Below are positions 26,994 through 35,035 of a stretch of 64,000 bases of DNA, in pieces (position 1 is the stretch's first letter; every line of letters begins with the position of its first letter). Both the position numbers and the translations under genes were made by a program. The stretch lies in assembly GCA_034409565.1 (NCBI GenBank), contig DAOUMS010000016.1:89481-153480 (forward strand). Direction: 5' to 3'. This stretch comes from E44-bin89 sp034409565. GTDB taxonomy: Bacteria > Chloroflexota > Dehalococcoidia > Dehalococcoidales > RBG-16-60-22. The notes under the pieces were generated by a model. It was not told the origin of the DNA and ran no database searches. It was given only the letters and a program-made list of their open reading frames with translations.

Positions 26994-27644
26994 TTAGCCT
27001 CCCCTCGCCTGCTTCACCGCCGCCACGAATTTCTGCGCCGTCTCGGTGATAAAACCCCAGTTCTTCTCGCTCACCGCCTTCTTATCTACCAGCGATGTCC
27101 CGGCGGCCACGGCCACTGCGCCGGCCTTGATGAATTCCGGCGTGGTCTCCAGGTTCACGCCGCCGGTGGGACACAGCTTTACCTGCGGCAGGGGGCCCAG
27201 TATGTCTTTCAGGTATCTGGGGCCGCCTACCGATGCTGGAAAAACCTTGACGATGTCCGCGCCCGCCTCCCAGGCGGTGAGTATCTCGGTGGGGGTAAAG
27301 GTACCGGGGATAACAATTTTGCTGTAGCGACGGCAAACCTTGATGACCTCGAGGTTCAGGGTGGGGCTGACGATGAACTCGGCTCCGGCCAGAATACAGG
27401 CGCGGGCCGTTTCCGGGTCGAGCACGGTGCCGGCACCGACCAGCACCTGCTCCTTTACCGCACCTTTGAATTCCCGGATGGCATCGATGGCACCGGGCAC
27501 GGTCATGGTCACCTCGATGGGCCTGACACCACCTCTGGCAACGGCCATACAAACGTCCACCGCTTCTTTGGCGCTGCTCACACGGACAATGGCCACTACG
27601 CCACAGTCGGTGATGGTCTGCAGGTTTTTGTCCTTATCACTCAT
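26994..27644 (-). CDS. eda: 2-dehydro-3-deoxyphosphogluconate (KDPG/KHG) aldolase
   Basis: Class I aldolase that splits KDPG to pyruvate and glyceraldehyde 3-phosphate. The 216 residues have the catalytic Glu in PIEVTMTVPGA (near 45), GAGTVLDPETA, the Schiff-base Lys in DIVKVFPAS (near 135) and PTGGVNLE. It is first of a two-gene unit with the KDG kinase. No edd or other Entner-Doudoroff gene is visible nearby. Confidence 0.94.
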   Translation of the reverse strand: MSDKDKNLQTITDCGVVAIVRVSSAKEAVDVCMAVARGGVRPIEVTMTVPGAIDAIREFKGAVKEQVLVGAGTVLDPETARACILAGAEFIVSPTLNLEVIKVCRRYSKIVIPGTFTPTEILTAWEAGADIVKVFPASVGGPRYLKDILGPLPQVKLCPTGGVNLETTPEFIKAGAVAVAAGTSLVDKKAVSEKNWGFITETAQKFVAAVKQARGG

Positions 27645-27701
27645 GACTGCCCTCCATCATTGTTGAACTGAACCGTCAAATCGCAAGCATATCTTGGACT
27701 A

Positions 27702-28187
27702 TCAGTGGCGCTTTGTCAATCGTTCCAGTTTGTGCAGCATCGCCTGCCAATGGGTGCCGCGCCAGTAAATTCGATGGCAAACGGGACATTCCATGTACTG
27801 CGGCTGCGTTTTGAAAACGTAGGGCGGCACGCGGTCTTTGATTTCCTCTTTGCCCCTCTCCTCCAGGGGGTTATTGCACTCCAGGCAGATGGTGAACAGG
27901 CGCGACTGAAAATCGAGGTGCAAGGTCTCAATTACCTGGATGACCTGCTGTTCCGGCTCGTCACTGTCAATGAGGATGGCTTTGAGCCGGCCGCTGGTGA
28001 TGACGCCTCGCTTCATGACCTGGGTGTCTCGGGTCAGTATCACCCGGTTTTCTTTCAGCGCCCGGTCTATCATGTAGGCGTCGTCATCACCCTCGAAGAA
28101 TACGGCGTCGTAGCCCAGCATTCTCAGCCACTTGGCCAGCTTGCCTACGTTACTATCCACGATGAATCTGGGTGCGTCTTCGGCCAC
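27702..28187 (-). CDS. Mut7-C RNase domain protein (DUF82)
   Basis: The 161 residues match the Mut7-C family, PIN-like RNase fold plus zinc ribbon. The N-terminal RFIVDSNVGKLAKWLRMLGYD, with conserved acidic residues in GDDDAY and LTRDTQ, is followed by CLECNNPL and CPVCHRIYWRGTHW, a zinc ribbon. Nuclease function is inferred from the family. It precedes a DUF3795 gene by 21 bases on the same strand. Confidence 0.9.
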   Translation of the reverse strand: MAEDAPRFIVDSNVGKLAKWLRMLGYDAVFFEGDDDAYMIDRALKENRVILTRDTQVMKRGVITSGRLKAILIDSDEPEQQVIQVIETLHLDFQSRLFTICLECNNPLEERGKEEIKDRVPPYVFKTQPQYMECPVCHRIYWRGTHWQAMLHKLERLTKRH

Positions 28188-28208
28188 AGCTTCCTCAGTC
28201 GCCCGATT

Positions 28209-28679
28209 TTATTTTCTACGGGTATGGCAATCAGGGCAGACGCGGGTGTGCCAGTAAAGCCGCTTCCCGCACTGCGGGCACCGCCCCTCCCGGTCCATCT
28301 TTTCCAGCCCCGCTTCCAGGCCGTGGTCTTTAATGTACTGAAGCTCTTCAATTAAGTGTTCGTGATGAGAGATTCCGTTCTCGATGTGTACGTGCTTGAA
28401 ATCTTCCAGTCGCTGGCAGGGGAAGTCGGGGCACTCAAAGCACCAGGTTACTCCGTGCTCCCGGGCGCACTGGCGGAAGCCGTGACGGCACTCGACACAC
28501 GTGGGCATCACTTTGTCCGAGTGGCAGCCATCGCAGCGCACTTCTTCGATGGTGAAGCTCATATCCCGGGCCCGTTTCTCCAGCTCAGCCAGGTCATTTT
28601 CCTGCTGGGCGAGATAGCTGGGACAGGTCCCGCAGTAAATGCCGCAGATACCGACCAGCTTCCAGGCGTTCTTTTCCAT
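28209..28679 (-). CDS. DUF3795 cysteine-rich protein
   Basis: The 156 residues match DUF3795, a small cysteine-rich family of anaerobes with unknown role. CGIYCGTCPSYLAQQEN starts the protein, then CDGCHS, TCVECRHGFRQC, WCFECPDFPC, and an added C-terminal zinc ribbon CPQCGKRLYW...CPDCHTRRK. Four or more CxxC pairs suggest more than one metal site. The extra C-terminal ribbon is not present in all members as I know them. Confidence 0.88.
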   Translation of the reverse strand: MEKNAWKLVGICGIYCGTCPSYLAQQENDLAELEKRARDMSFTIEEVRCDGCHSDKVMPTCVECRHGFRQCAREHGVTWCFECPDFPCQRLEDFKHVHIENGISHHEHLIEELQYIKDHGLEAGLEKMDREGRCPQCGKRLYWHTRVCPDCHTRRK

Positions 28680-28689
28680 GATTGCCCCC

Positions 28690-29460
28690 TTACAGCTGGA
28701 CTACCAGTCCTTCATGCGCCAGCGTTATCGGCGTACCTAGCTCTTCGGCCAGCTGTTTTATTTCGGCTTCTATCTCCGTTTCCTGCTTCGGGTTCATGTG
28801 CACCACCCACACTTCTGGCAGATAGCCTTTTGTCTTCTGGAAGGCGAGCAGTTCCTCTTTAAGCAAGTTCGGGGTGAGATGCAACGCACGGCGGCCGAAC
28901 TCCTCATAGCGGTTCGGGGCGGTGGCCTCGATAATCAAAAGCTGTGGCGATACATAAGGCCATGCCCCGGCCAGCCCCGGCCCGGTGTCCCCGGTGTAGA
29001 AGAGCGTCTTGCCGTCCGGGGAAGCGACCTGATAGCCAACGGCGGGCACCGAATGGTTGACCGGGACAGGCAGGATTTCATAGCCGTCAATGGCGAAAGC
29101 TTTGTTTGGCTCGATGACGGTGAAGTTGATTCTCGGGCTTTCCGGCGGCTTTTCCAGGAAGCTGACGTAGGTGATGCCGTTCAGCCAGTGGGACGCCAGG
29201 GCGTCCCTGACCTCCTGCGTGGCATAGACCTGGATGCTGGTTTTGTAGAAGAGCGCGTTCATGCCCAGCGCCGGAATATCCCGGATATGGTCGTAGTGGG
29301 CGTGGCTGAGCAGTACCGCTTTGAGCCCGAGTTGGGCGTCAATCGACAGGCTGGAGGTTAAACCGCCGGCGTCCAGCGCCAGGACATCATCAACCAGTAT
29401 GCTGACCAGCCTGGTGGTGGCCGTTTCGCAGTTATGCGCCCCGAGGAACTGAATTTTCAT
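28690..29460 (-). CDS. metallo-beta-lactamase-fold hydrolase
   Basis: The 256 residues have the metal motif LLSHAHYDHIRDIP (HxHxDH near residues 52-57), an Asp in LFYTGDTGPG and a His near VWVVHMNPKQE. It starts MKIQFLGAHNCETA, typical of the ribonuclease Z / PhnP-like and cyclic nucleotide phosphodiesterase branch. No signal peptide is present, so it is cytoplasmic. The substrate cannot be read from the sequence. Confidence 0.9.
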   Translation of the reverse strand: MKIQFLGAHNCETATTRLVSILVDDVLALDAGGLTSSLSIDAQLGLKAVLLSHAHYDHIRDIPALGMNALFYKTSIQVYATQEVRDALASHWLNGITYVSFLEKPPESPRINFTVIEPNKAFAIDGYEILPVPVNHSVPAVGYQVASPDGKTLFYTGDTGPGLAGAWPYVSPQLLIIEATAPNRYEEFGRRALHLTPNLLKEELLAFQKTKGYLPEVWVVHMNPKQETEIEAEIKQLAEELGTPITLAHEGLVVQL

Positions 29461-29478
29461 CTTATTTATCCTCCCTGT

Positions 29479-30144
29479 CTAGTTTGCCATGAGGAAAGGA
29501 TTGAACCTGGTGTCGTAATCATAGGTATCAACGGCCTCCCGCTTCTTCACCGAATTGACGATGGCGTAGGTGAGGGGGGTGGCCAGAACTTCGATTAGCG
29601 TTTTGGCCAGCCAGTGATAGAGAATCATGATGGGGACAAAGGACGGCGTGCCGATGAAGGCCACGGTGATGAAGATTGAGGTGTCCAGCCCCTGCCCGAT
29701 AATTGTCGAGCCGATGGTGCGACTCCACAGCCAGCGCCCCCGCGTCATAATCTTCATTTTGGCCAGAATGAAGGAGTTGGCAAATTCGCCGGCCAGATAG
29801 CCGAGAAATGAGGCCGCCAGCAACCTTGGCGTATAGCCCAGAATGCGCTGGTAGGCTTCCTGTCCTTCCCAGAAGGGAGCGGCGGGTAATACCTGCCCCA
29901 CCCAGATGAAGAAGACAAATATAAGGTTGCAGAAAAAGCCGAGCCAGATAACCCGGCGTGCCAGCCGGTAGCCGTAGACCTCGGTGAGGACGTCACCCAG
30001 GATGTAGCTCAGGGGGAAAATGAAGACGGCCGCCGGTAAAATGAATGGGCCCAGGCTGATAACCTTGACGGCGATAACGTTGGCGGTAATGAGACAGGTA
30101 ATAAAGAGGGCAATGAATATCACCAGTCGGTGCGAGACACTCAT
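29479..30144 (-). CDS. queuosine precursor transporter (YhhQ family)
   Basis: Six hydrophobic spans in 221 residues, with the family pattern LITANVIAVKVISLG, FPLSYILGDVLTEVYGY and GQGLDTSIFITVAF. YhhQ-type proteins import 7-cyano- or 7-aminomethyl-7-deazaguanine for tRNA queuosine. ATG 30144 is used; the longer frame to 30243 adds non-homologous sequence inside corA. The start lies 1 base past the corA stop. No queuosine synthesis gene is seen in the window, consistent with salvage (inference). Confidence 0.9.
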   Translation of the reverse strand: MSVSHRLVIFIALFITCLITANVIAVKVISLGPFILPAAVFIFPLSYILGDVLTEVYGYRLARRVIWLGFFCNLIFVFFIWVGQVLPAAPFWEGQEAYQRILGYTPRLLAASFLGYLAGEFANSFILAKMKIMTRGRWLWSRTIGSTIIGQGLDTSIFITVAFIGTPSFVPIMILYHWLAKTLIEVLATPLTYAIVNSVKKREAVDTYDYDTRFNPFLMAN

Positions 30145-30145
30145 G

Positions 30146-31108
30146 TTATATCCAGCGGTGGCGGCGGAAGAATAAGAGCATGCCGCCAATGATGGCCAGG
30201 CAGATGAGAAATACGTAGAGCGCGGAGTAAGGGGAGTTGCCAAACGCTCCCAGAGGGATGTTCATGCCGAAGATGCTCGCCACCACCGTGATGGGCAGTA
30301 GAATGGTGGCAATAACGGTCAGCATACGCATGACCTCGTTGGTGCGGTTGGTGGTCAGCGAGTCGTGCGTATCATTGAGGCCCTCAATGATTTCCTTGTA
30401 TTCGTCCAGGCCGTCCCATATCTTGTCCACGTGGTCCACCGTGTCGCCAAAGTAAACGGCCAGGTCCATCTTGGTAAACCGTCGAATCTTCGGTTCCAGT
30501 GTGGCGATGACCGCTCTCATCGGCCAGATGGTGCGGCGGAAGGAGATAACGTCGCGCCGCAGGATGGAGATATCTTCAATGGCTCGTGGTATCCGTTTGC
30601 TGGCGAAGATATTGTCCTCGGCCTCTTCGATATTGGCGCTTATCCGGTTCAGAATCGGAATGCAGTAGTCAATAAGCCGGTCAATGATGCGGTAGAGCAG
30701 GTATGCAGACCCCTGATTGAAGTTCTCCTGTCGTGCCTCCTCCTCAAGCTGGCACTCCCGGAAAAGCTTGACCAGCGGCTTGAGGTCGCCTTTGTGCAGC
30801 GTAATCAGGTAATTGGCGCCAATAAACACGGACACCTGGCTGGGGGTGGTTATCCTGGCCTCTTTATTGAATACGGGAAAGTGCAGCACCAGAAACAGGT
30901 AGTCCCGGTACTCGTCGATTTTGGGCCGCTGGATACGGCTGAGACAGTCATCAAGGTCAAGGGGGTGGAAGGGGTAATTTTGGGCCAGGTATTCCGTCTC
31001 CCGCTCGGTCGGCTTTTCAATGTCGAGCCAGGTCAGGCCATTCCATTCGACCGATTCCATATTCAGTTGTTTGCCCTTTTCTTTGGTATCGGCCTCTCGA
31101 ACTGCCAT
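30146..31108 (-). CDS. corA: CorA-family divalent cation transporter
   Basis: The 320 residues have a soluble acidic N-terminal domain, a long stalk helix and two C-terminal membrane spans. The first span ends in the signature GMN (IFGMNIPLGAF) that forms the Mg/Co selectivity entrance. A short extracellular loop leads to a second span (ALYVFLICLAIIGGMLLFF) and a basic tail RRHRWI. It is coupled to the following yhhQ-like gene by near-overlap. Confidence 0.95.
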   Translation of the reverse strand: MAVREADTKEKGKQLNMESVEWNGLTWLDIEKPTERETEYLAQNYPFHPLDLDDCLSRIQRPKIDEYRDYLFLVLHFPVFNKEARITTPSQVSVFIGANYLITLHKGDLKPLVKLFRECQLEEEARQENFNQGSAYLLYRIIDRLIDYCIPILNRISANIEEAEDNIFASKRIPRAIEDISILRRDVISFRRTIWPMRAVIATLEPKIRRFTKMDLAVYFGDTVDHVDKIWDGLDEYKEIIEGLNDTHDSLTTNRTNEVMRMLTVIATILLPITVVASIFGMNIPLGAFGNSPYSALYVFLICLAIIGGMLLFFRRHRWI

Positions 31109-31171
31109 GACAACCCCCTCTCCCGCGTTCTCAAGAGCGCAGAAGCATCCGCCCTATTTTACCACAATTCA

Positions 31172-31930
31172 TTAGAAGGTAAACAGGTTAGCACCGCCGC
31201 TGACTTCAATTGTCTCTCCGTTAATGAAGCCTGACTCCTCCGAGGCCAGAAAAGCAAGGACGTTGCTTACCTCCTGTGGGTCGCCCATCCGGCGCATGGG
31301 CATGCGCTTGATAATGCGCTCTTTGAACTCCGGGGTGACCTCAAGGAAGCCACCGGCGTCGAAGACGCCAAGCACCAGGGCGTTGCAGGTGACGCCCTTT
31401 CGTGCACCCTCCAGTGCTGCCGTCTTGGTCAGGCCGATGAGGCCCGCCTTGGTCGCGGCATAGCTGCACTGCCCCATGCCCCCCTGGGTACCGGTAATGG
31501 AGGAAATATTGATGATGCGACCCCAGCCGCGCTCGACCATGCCCGGCAGGCAGCATTTGATGGTGTTGAAGGCTCCCGTCAGGTTGACGGACAGGTCGCG
31601 GTCCCAGTCTTTTTTCTCCGTATTGACAATGGTGGCCGCCCGCACGATGCCAGAAGCAGCGTTATTGACCAGGATTGCCACGGGGCCAAGTACCTCCTCT
31701 ATCTGTCTTATTCCCGTTTGCACGTCATCCGGTTCCGCCACGTCCATTTTAATGGCCACGGTGTTCCTTCCTAGGTCCTGTATTTGCCTGGCCACTGCCT
31801 CGGCCTTATCCATGCGGGAGTACCCGCCAACGGCCACGTGACAGCCAGCTCTGGCCAGGGTCAAACAATGCACGCTGCCCAGTCCACCGGAACCGCCGGT
31901 GACCAGGGCCACTTTACCATCAATAGACAT
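31172..31930 (-). CDS. SDR-family 3-oxoacyl (acetoacetyl-CoA-type) reductase
   Basis: Classical short-chain dehydrogenase of 252 residues. The cofactor motif is GGSGGLG (12-18), and the Ser-Tyr-Lys triad lies in NISSITGTQGGMGQCSYAATKAG. The sequence is close to FabG/PhaB acetoacetyl-CoA reductases (LTKTAALEGARKGVTCNAL, SGGANLFTF at the end). With the next two genes it completes reduction, dehydrogenation and hydration chemistry on acyl-CoAs, so an acyl-CoA substrate is likely. Confidence 0.88.
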   Translation of the reverse strand: MSIDGKVALVTGGSGGLGSVHCLTLARAGCHVAVGGYSRMDKAEAVARQIQDLGRNTVAIKMDVAEPDDVQTGIRQIEEVLGPVAILVNNAASGIVRAATIVNTEKKDWDRDLSVNLTGAFNTIKCCLPGMVERGWGRIINISSITGTQGGMGQCSYAATKAGLIGLTKTAALEGARKGVTCNALVLGVFDAGGFLEVTPEFKERIIKRMPMRRMGDPQEVSNVLAFLASEESGFINGETIEVSGGANLFTF

Positions 31931-31971
31931 ATATCCTTTGCTACCTTTCTAGCTCCGATTTTTCGGAAGCT

Positions 31972-32823
31972 CTATTTATAATCGTAAAAGCCCTTGCCCG
32001 TCTTGCGCCCGAGCCAGCCGGCAGTGACCATCTTCGCCAGCAGGACCGGGGACGCAAACTGGGGATCTTTGAATTCGTCGTACATGGCGTTGCCAATATA
32101 GTAAAAGGTATCCAGCCCGACCAGGTCCGCCATGGCCAGCGGCCCCATGGGATGGTTCAGGCCGAGCACCATACCATTGTCAATGTCCTCTCTGGTGGCC
32201 ATCCCTGCTTCCAGCATGCGGATGGCGTTGAATACCTGCGGCACCATCAGGCGGTTGACGATTAGGCCGGGTGAGTCCGGGGCGGTGATAACAGTCTTGC
32301 CCAGTGACCGCCCGAAGTTCCGGCCGGCTTCCAGAGTCTCCTCACTGGTGGCCACCGTCCTGCCTAACTCCAGCAGTTTCATTACCGGCGGCGGATTGAA
32401 GAAGTGCATACCAAGTACCTTGTCCGGCCGCCTGGCGGCCATGGCCATTTCAATGATGGAAAGGCTCGAGGTGTTGGTGGCCAGGATGGCGTGTTTGGGA
32501 CACACAGAGTCCAGTTCGGCAAATATTTTTTTCTTGGTTTCCAGGTTTTCGATGGCCGCCTCGATGACGAGGTCGCAGTCGCCAAAATCTTTCATACTGG
32601 TGGTACCCTTGAGTCGCGAGATGGTGGCTTCTTTATCCTGCGGGGTGATTCTCTCCTTCTCCACCGCTCTGGCCAGTACCGAGTCGATTTTGGTCAGGCC
32701 CTTGCTTAACAGTTCCTCGTTTACCTCGGAAACGGTGACTTGGTAGCCGGACTGGGCGCACACCTGAGCGATGCCGCCGCCCATCTGCCCGCAGCCAACG
32801 ACACCGACCCGTTTAATTTCCAT
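31972..32823 (-). CDS. 3-hydroxybutyryl-CoA dehydrogenase
   Basis: NAD(P)-dependent 3-hydroxyacyl-CoA dehydrogenase of 283 residues. The Rossmann motif is GCGQMGGGIA (10-19), HFFNPPPVMKLLE contains the catalytic His, and the C-terminal dimerisation domain ends GRKTGKGFYDYK. Short length and sequence fit the Hbd/PaaH class of anaerobes. It lies between an SDR and an enoyl-CoA hydratase on one strand, so a beta-oxidation or butyrate-type pathway is inferred. Confidence 0.94.
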   Translation of the reverse strand: MEIKRVGVVGCGQMGGGIAQVCAQSGYQVTVSEVNEELLSKGLTKIDSVLARAVEKERITPQDKEATISRLKGTTSMKDFGDCDLVIEAAIENLETKKKIFAELDSVCPKHAILATNTSSLSIIEMAMAARRPDKVLGMHFFNPPPVMKLLELGRTVATSEETLEAGRNFGRSLGKTVITAPDSPGLIVNRLMVPQVFNAIRMLEAGMATREDIDNGMVLGLNHPMGPLAMADLVGLDTFYYIGNAMYDEFKDPQFASPVLLAKMVTAGWLGRKTGKGFYDYK

Positions 32824-32844
32824 GGCGCTCCTTTTCCTCCCGCA

Positions 32845-33618
32845 TTATTTGGCCTTGAAGTCAGGCTTTCTTTTTTCCACGAAGGCAGTTGTCCCTTCGG
32901 TGAAATCCTCGGTGCTCATCACGTAGGCTTCCAGTGCGTTTTCCAGACGCAGACCGTCTTCAAGCGTGAGGCTACTGCCCCTGAGCATTGCCTCCTTGGC
33001 CGCCCTGACGGCCAGGGGTCCGGCCTGACAGATTGTCTCCGCCCATTCCCGGGCCGTGGACATCACCGCCTCTGGAGGGACGACCGTGTTGACCAGGCCG
33101 ATGCGGTACGCTTCCTGGGCGTCAATCGGTTTACCCATGAGCAGCAGTTCCGCCGCCTTGCAGGCTGGGGCCATTCTGGGCAGTCTCTGGGTGGCTCCCC
33201 AGCCCGGTATCAGTCCCAGGGCTACTTCCGGCGAGCCAAAGCGGGCTTTTTCCGAGGCGATGCGCAGGTCGCAGGCCAGCGCGATTTCCAGACCGCCCCC
33301 CAGCGCTATCCCGTTTATGGCGGCGATGAGCGGCTTCCACAGTTCGAGGCCGCGCATGGGGGTAGCCGGCATTGCCCAGGGATGCTGATGCAGGTTTTCC
33401 TTCAGGAAGGGCAGCATATCTTTGATATCGGCGCCGGCGCAGAAGGCGCGGTCCCCGGCACCGGTGATTATGCCCACCCAAAGTCCGTCGTCATCACGGA
33501 AATCTACCATCGCCTCGTGCAGTTCTCGCGCCGTCTGCACATTGATGGAGTTCAGTGCGTCCGGGCGGTTGATGGTGAAGATGGCGATTTTGCCTTCTTT
33601 CTGATAGTCAATATTCAC
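32845..33618 (-). CDS. enoyl-CoA hydratase/isomerase
   Basis: Crotonase-fold protein of 257 residues. The oxyanion-hole segments are AFCAGADIKDM and INGIALGGGLEIAL, and the catalytic Glu lies in GSPEVALGLIPGWGATQRLPR. The start is GTG 33618 with GGAG upstream. It is the first gene of a three-gene leftward unit ending at 31172. No thiolase or acyl-CoA dehydrogenase is adjacent. Confidence 0.93.
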   Translation of the reverse strand: MNIDYQKEGKIAIFTINRPDALNSINVQTARELHEAMVDFRDDDGLWVGIITGAGDRAFCAGADIKDMLPFLKENLHQHPWAMPATPMRGLELWKPLIAAINGIALGGGLEIALACDLRIASEKARFGSPEVALGLIPGWGATQRLPRMAPACKAAELLLMGKPIDAQEAYRIGLVNTVVPPEAVMSTAREWAETICQAGPLAVRAAKEAMLRGSSLTLEDGLRLENALEAYVMSTEDFTEGTTAFVEKRKPDFKAK

Positions 33619-33816
33619 CTCAGGTCTCCTTGCCTTTATTCACGAGTAATTTTGCGCGCGCAGGTTTGTGCTGAACTGGTAGCTGGTTCAAAACATCACC
33701 TCTCTTCAGGCGAGGCCTCTTTGTCTGGAGGCTGGTTTTGCCTCAGGGGGATTTCGCTTCGTGCCGATTTTAACAGAAGCCTTGGGCAGCGTCAAGGAGG
33801 CTACTGCCATCGGCAG
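33619..33816. other. intergenic region between divergent ech and tup units
   Basis: I see no coding sequence here. It contains an imperfect GCCTC/GAGGC hairpin near 33714-33735 and a direct-repeat-like GCGCGCGC tract near 33655. The leftward promoter for the enoyl-CoA hydratase unit must be here but no clear boxes stand out. Confidence 0.4.
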
Positions 33817-33846
33817 TTGCGGTTTTTCCTGCCGTTGTGCTATAAT
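33817..33846 (+). promoter_or_regulatory. promoter for the tungstate transporter operon
   Basis: TTGCGG (33817-33822), an 18-base spacer and TATAAT (33841-33846), with an extended -10 TGC immediately before TATAAT. The start would be near 33853, about 20 bases before the riboswitch-like RNA. Confidence 0.7.
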
Positions 33847-33870
33847 CACCGCCAGAAAAGAATATAGGTT

Positions 33871-33975
33871 TTCTTTCTCCGAGCCTGTTCTCCTAAGGGC
33901 ATCAGCCTATGGGGACTGGCCGATAGGGTATCGCGGGAAACGGCGGTGCCTCCCGTATTTGGAAAGGAGAGATTA
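33871..33975 (+). ncRNA. molybdenum/tungsten cofactor (Moco/Tuco) riboswitch-like RNA
   Basis: The 3' half contains GCCTCCCGTATTTGGAAAGG (33947-33966), almost identical to the conserved GCCUCCCGUAUCUGGAAAGG of the Moco RNA motif as I recall it from Escherichia coli moaA. P1 can form between TTTCTCC (33874-33880) and GGAGAGA (33966-33972) with one G-U pair, enclosing a multistem core that includes CGGGA/TCCCG. It lies between a strong promoter and the tungstate transporter gene tupA. Control of tungstate uptake by tungsten cofactor is the natural reading. It was assigned by eye, not by covariance model. Confidence 0.85.
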
Positions 33976-34038
33976 TTTTGTTTCTGAAATCACGTGGTAG
34001 CTTTATCACTTACCCCAAGTCTCGAATTACCTTCTTGC

Positions 34039-34053
34039 TTTCCCGCCTTTTTT
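34039..34053 (+). terminator. candidate 3' arm and U-tract of a riboswitch-controlled terminator
   Basis: TTTCCCGC (34039-34046), one C, then six T (34048-34053). TTTCCCGC is perfectly complementary to GCGGGAAA at 33933-33940 inside the riboswitch core, the same bases that pair with TCCCG in the aptamer. The two pairings exclude each other, which would make an expression platform, but the loop would be about 100 bases, so this is tentative. Confidence 0.35.
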
Positions 34054-34117
34054 GCGTTATCCGTGCACCGCCCGGCATGAAAAACACGCTGGTATATTTT
34101 AATGGAGGTGCATAAAA

Positions 34118-35017
34118 TTGAAGTTCAATCGAAAAATGAGAATTAAAATAATCAGTTTTTCTATCGCGCTACTTATTCTGGTTATCTCGGTGATGGGCGT
34201 TATCGGCTGTGCCAGGCCCGGTGAGGCAGCACCGCTGCCGCCCGCGCAGAGGCTTAGGGTGGCGACCACCACCAGCCTCTATGACACCGGCCTCTGGGGT
34301 TACTTGGAGCCAATGTTCGAGGAGCAGTACGGCGTGGAACTGGACGTCATGTATGCCGGCACCGGCAAGGCGCTGGAGTATGGCCAGAGGGGCGACGTGG
34401 ATATCATCACCGTCCATTCCAAAGCCCGTGAGGAACAATTCATTGCTGACGGTTACGGGGTGGCGAGGGTACCCTTTGCCTACAACTATTTCCTTATTGT
34501 TGGCCCACCGGGCGACCCGGCTGGCATCAAAGGCATGCTTCCCGAAGAGGCTTTCAAGAAGCTGATGGAGACCGGCAGCGGCAGCTTTGTTTCCCGCGGC
34601 GATGGTTCCGGCACGCACTCCAAGGAGAAGAGTATCTGGAAAGGGGCTGGCTATGAATATGAGGCCGTCCAGCAGGCGGGTAAATGGTATATCGAAGCGG
34701 GGGCCGGTATGGGGCCAACACTGATGATGGCCAGCGAGAAGCAGGGCTATACCCTGACCGATATGGGCACCTATCTGGCCTATACGGGTAAGCTTGAGCT
34801 GGTACCCATCGTGGACAAAGGTGATATACTGCTCAATGTCTATTCCGCCATTGCGGTAAACCCGGAAAAGGTTAAGGGAGTAAAAATTGACATGGCCAAT
34901 AATCTGATAGGCTTTCTTACTTCACCTGAAATTCAGGAGCTAATCGGTAAATATGGCGTTGAGGAGTATGGGATGCAGCTGTTTACTCCCTGCGCCGGTG
35001 CCGAGCCAACCCAGTAG
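34118..35017 (+). CDS. tupA: tungstate ABC transporter substrate-binding lipoprotein
   Basis: The 299 residues start with a lipoprotein signal (lipobox VIGC near residue 37) followed by the TupA signature TTTSLYDTGL and the phosphate-type fold with RGDVDIITVHSK and SRGDGSGTHSKE. TupA binds tungstate with far higher affinity than molybdate in characterised members. TTG 34118 is taken as the start because GGAGG (34104-34108) is 9 bases before it; ATG 34136 is an alternative that would also keep the signal peptide. It is followed by permease and ATPase genes and preceded by the cofactor riboswitch-like RNA. Confidence 0.93.
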   Translation: MKFNRKMRIKIISFSIALLILVISVMGVIGCARPGEAAPLPPAQRLRVATTTSLYDTGLWGYLEPMFEEQYGVELDVMYAGTGKALEYGQRGDVDIITVHSKAREEQFIADGYGVARVPFAYNYFLIVGPPGDPAGIKGMLPEEAFKKLMETGSGSFVSRGDGSGTHSKEKSIWKGAGYEYEAVQQAGKWYIEAGAGMGPTLMMASEKQGYTLTDMGTYLAYTGKLELVPIVDKGDILLNVYSAIAVNPEKVKGVKIDMANNLIGFLTSPEIQELIGKYGVEEYGMQLFTPCAGAEPTQ

Positions 35018-35035
35018 TTACAGGTTTGAAGACGG

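Noticed and set aside
33761..34000. Open frame of 79 codons before tupA
   Set aside because: It runs through the promoter and the riboswitch-like RNA, whose conserved bases explain the sequence better than coding.
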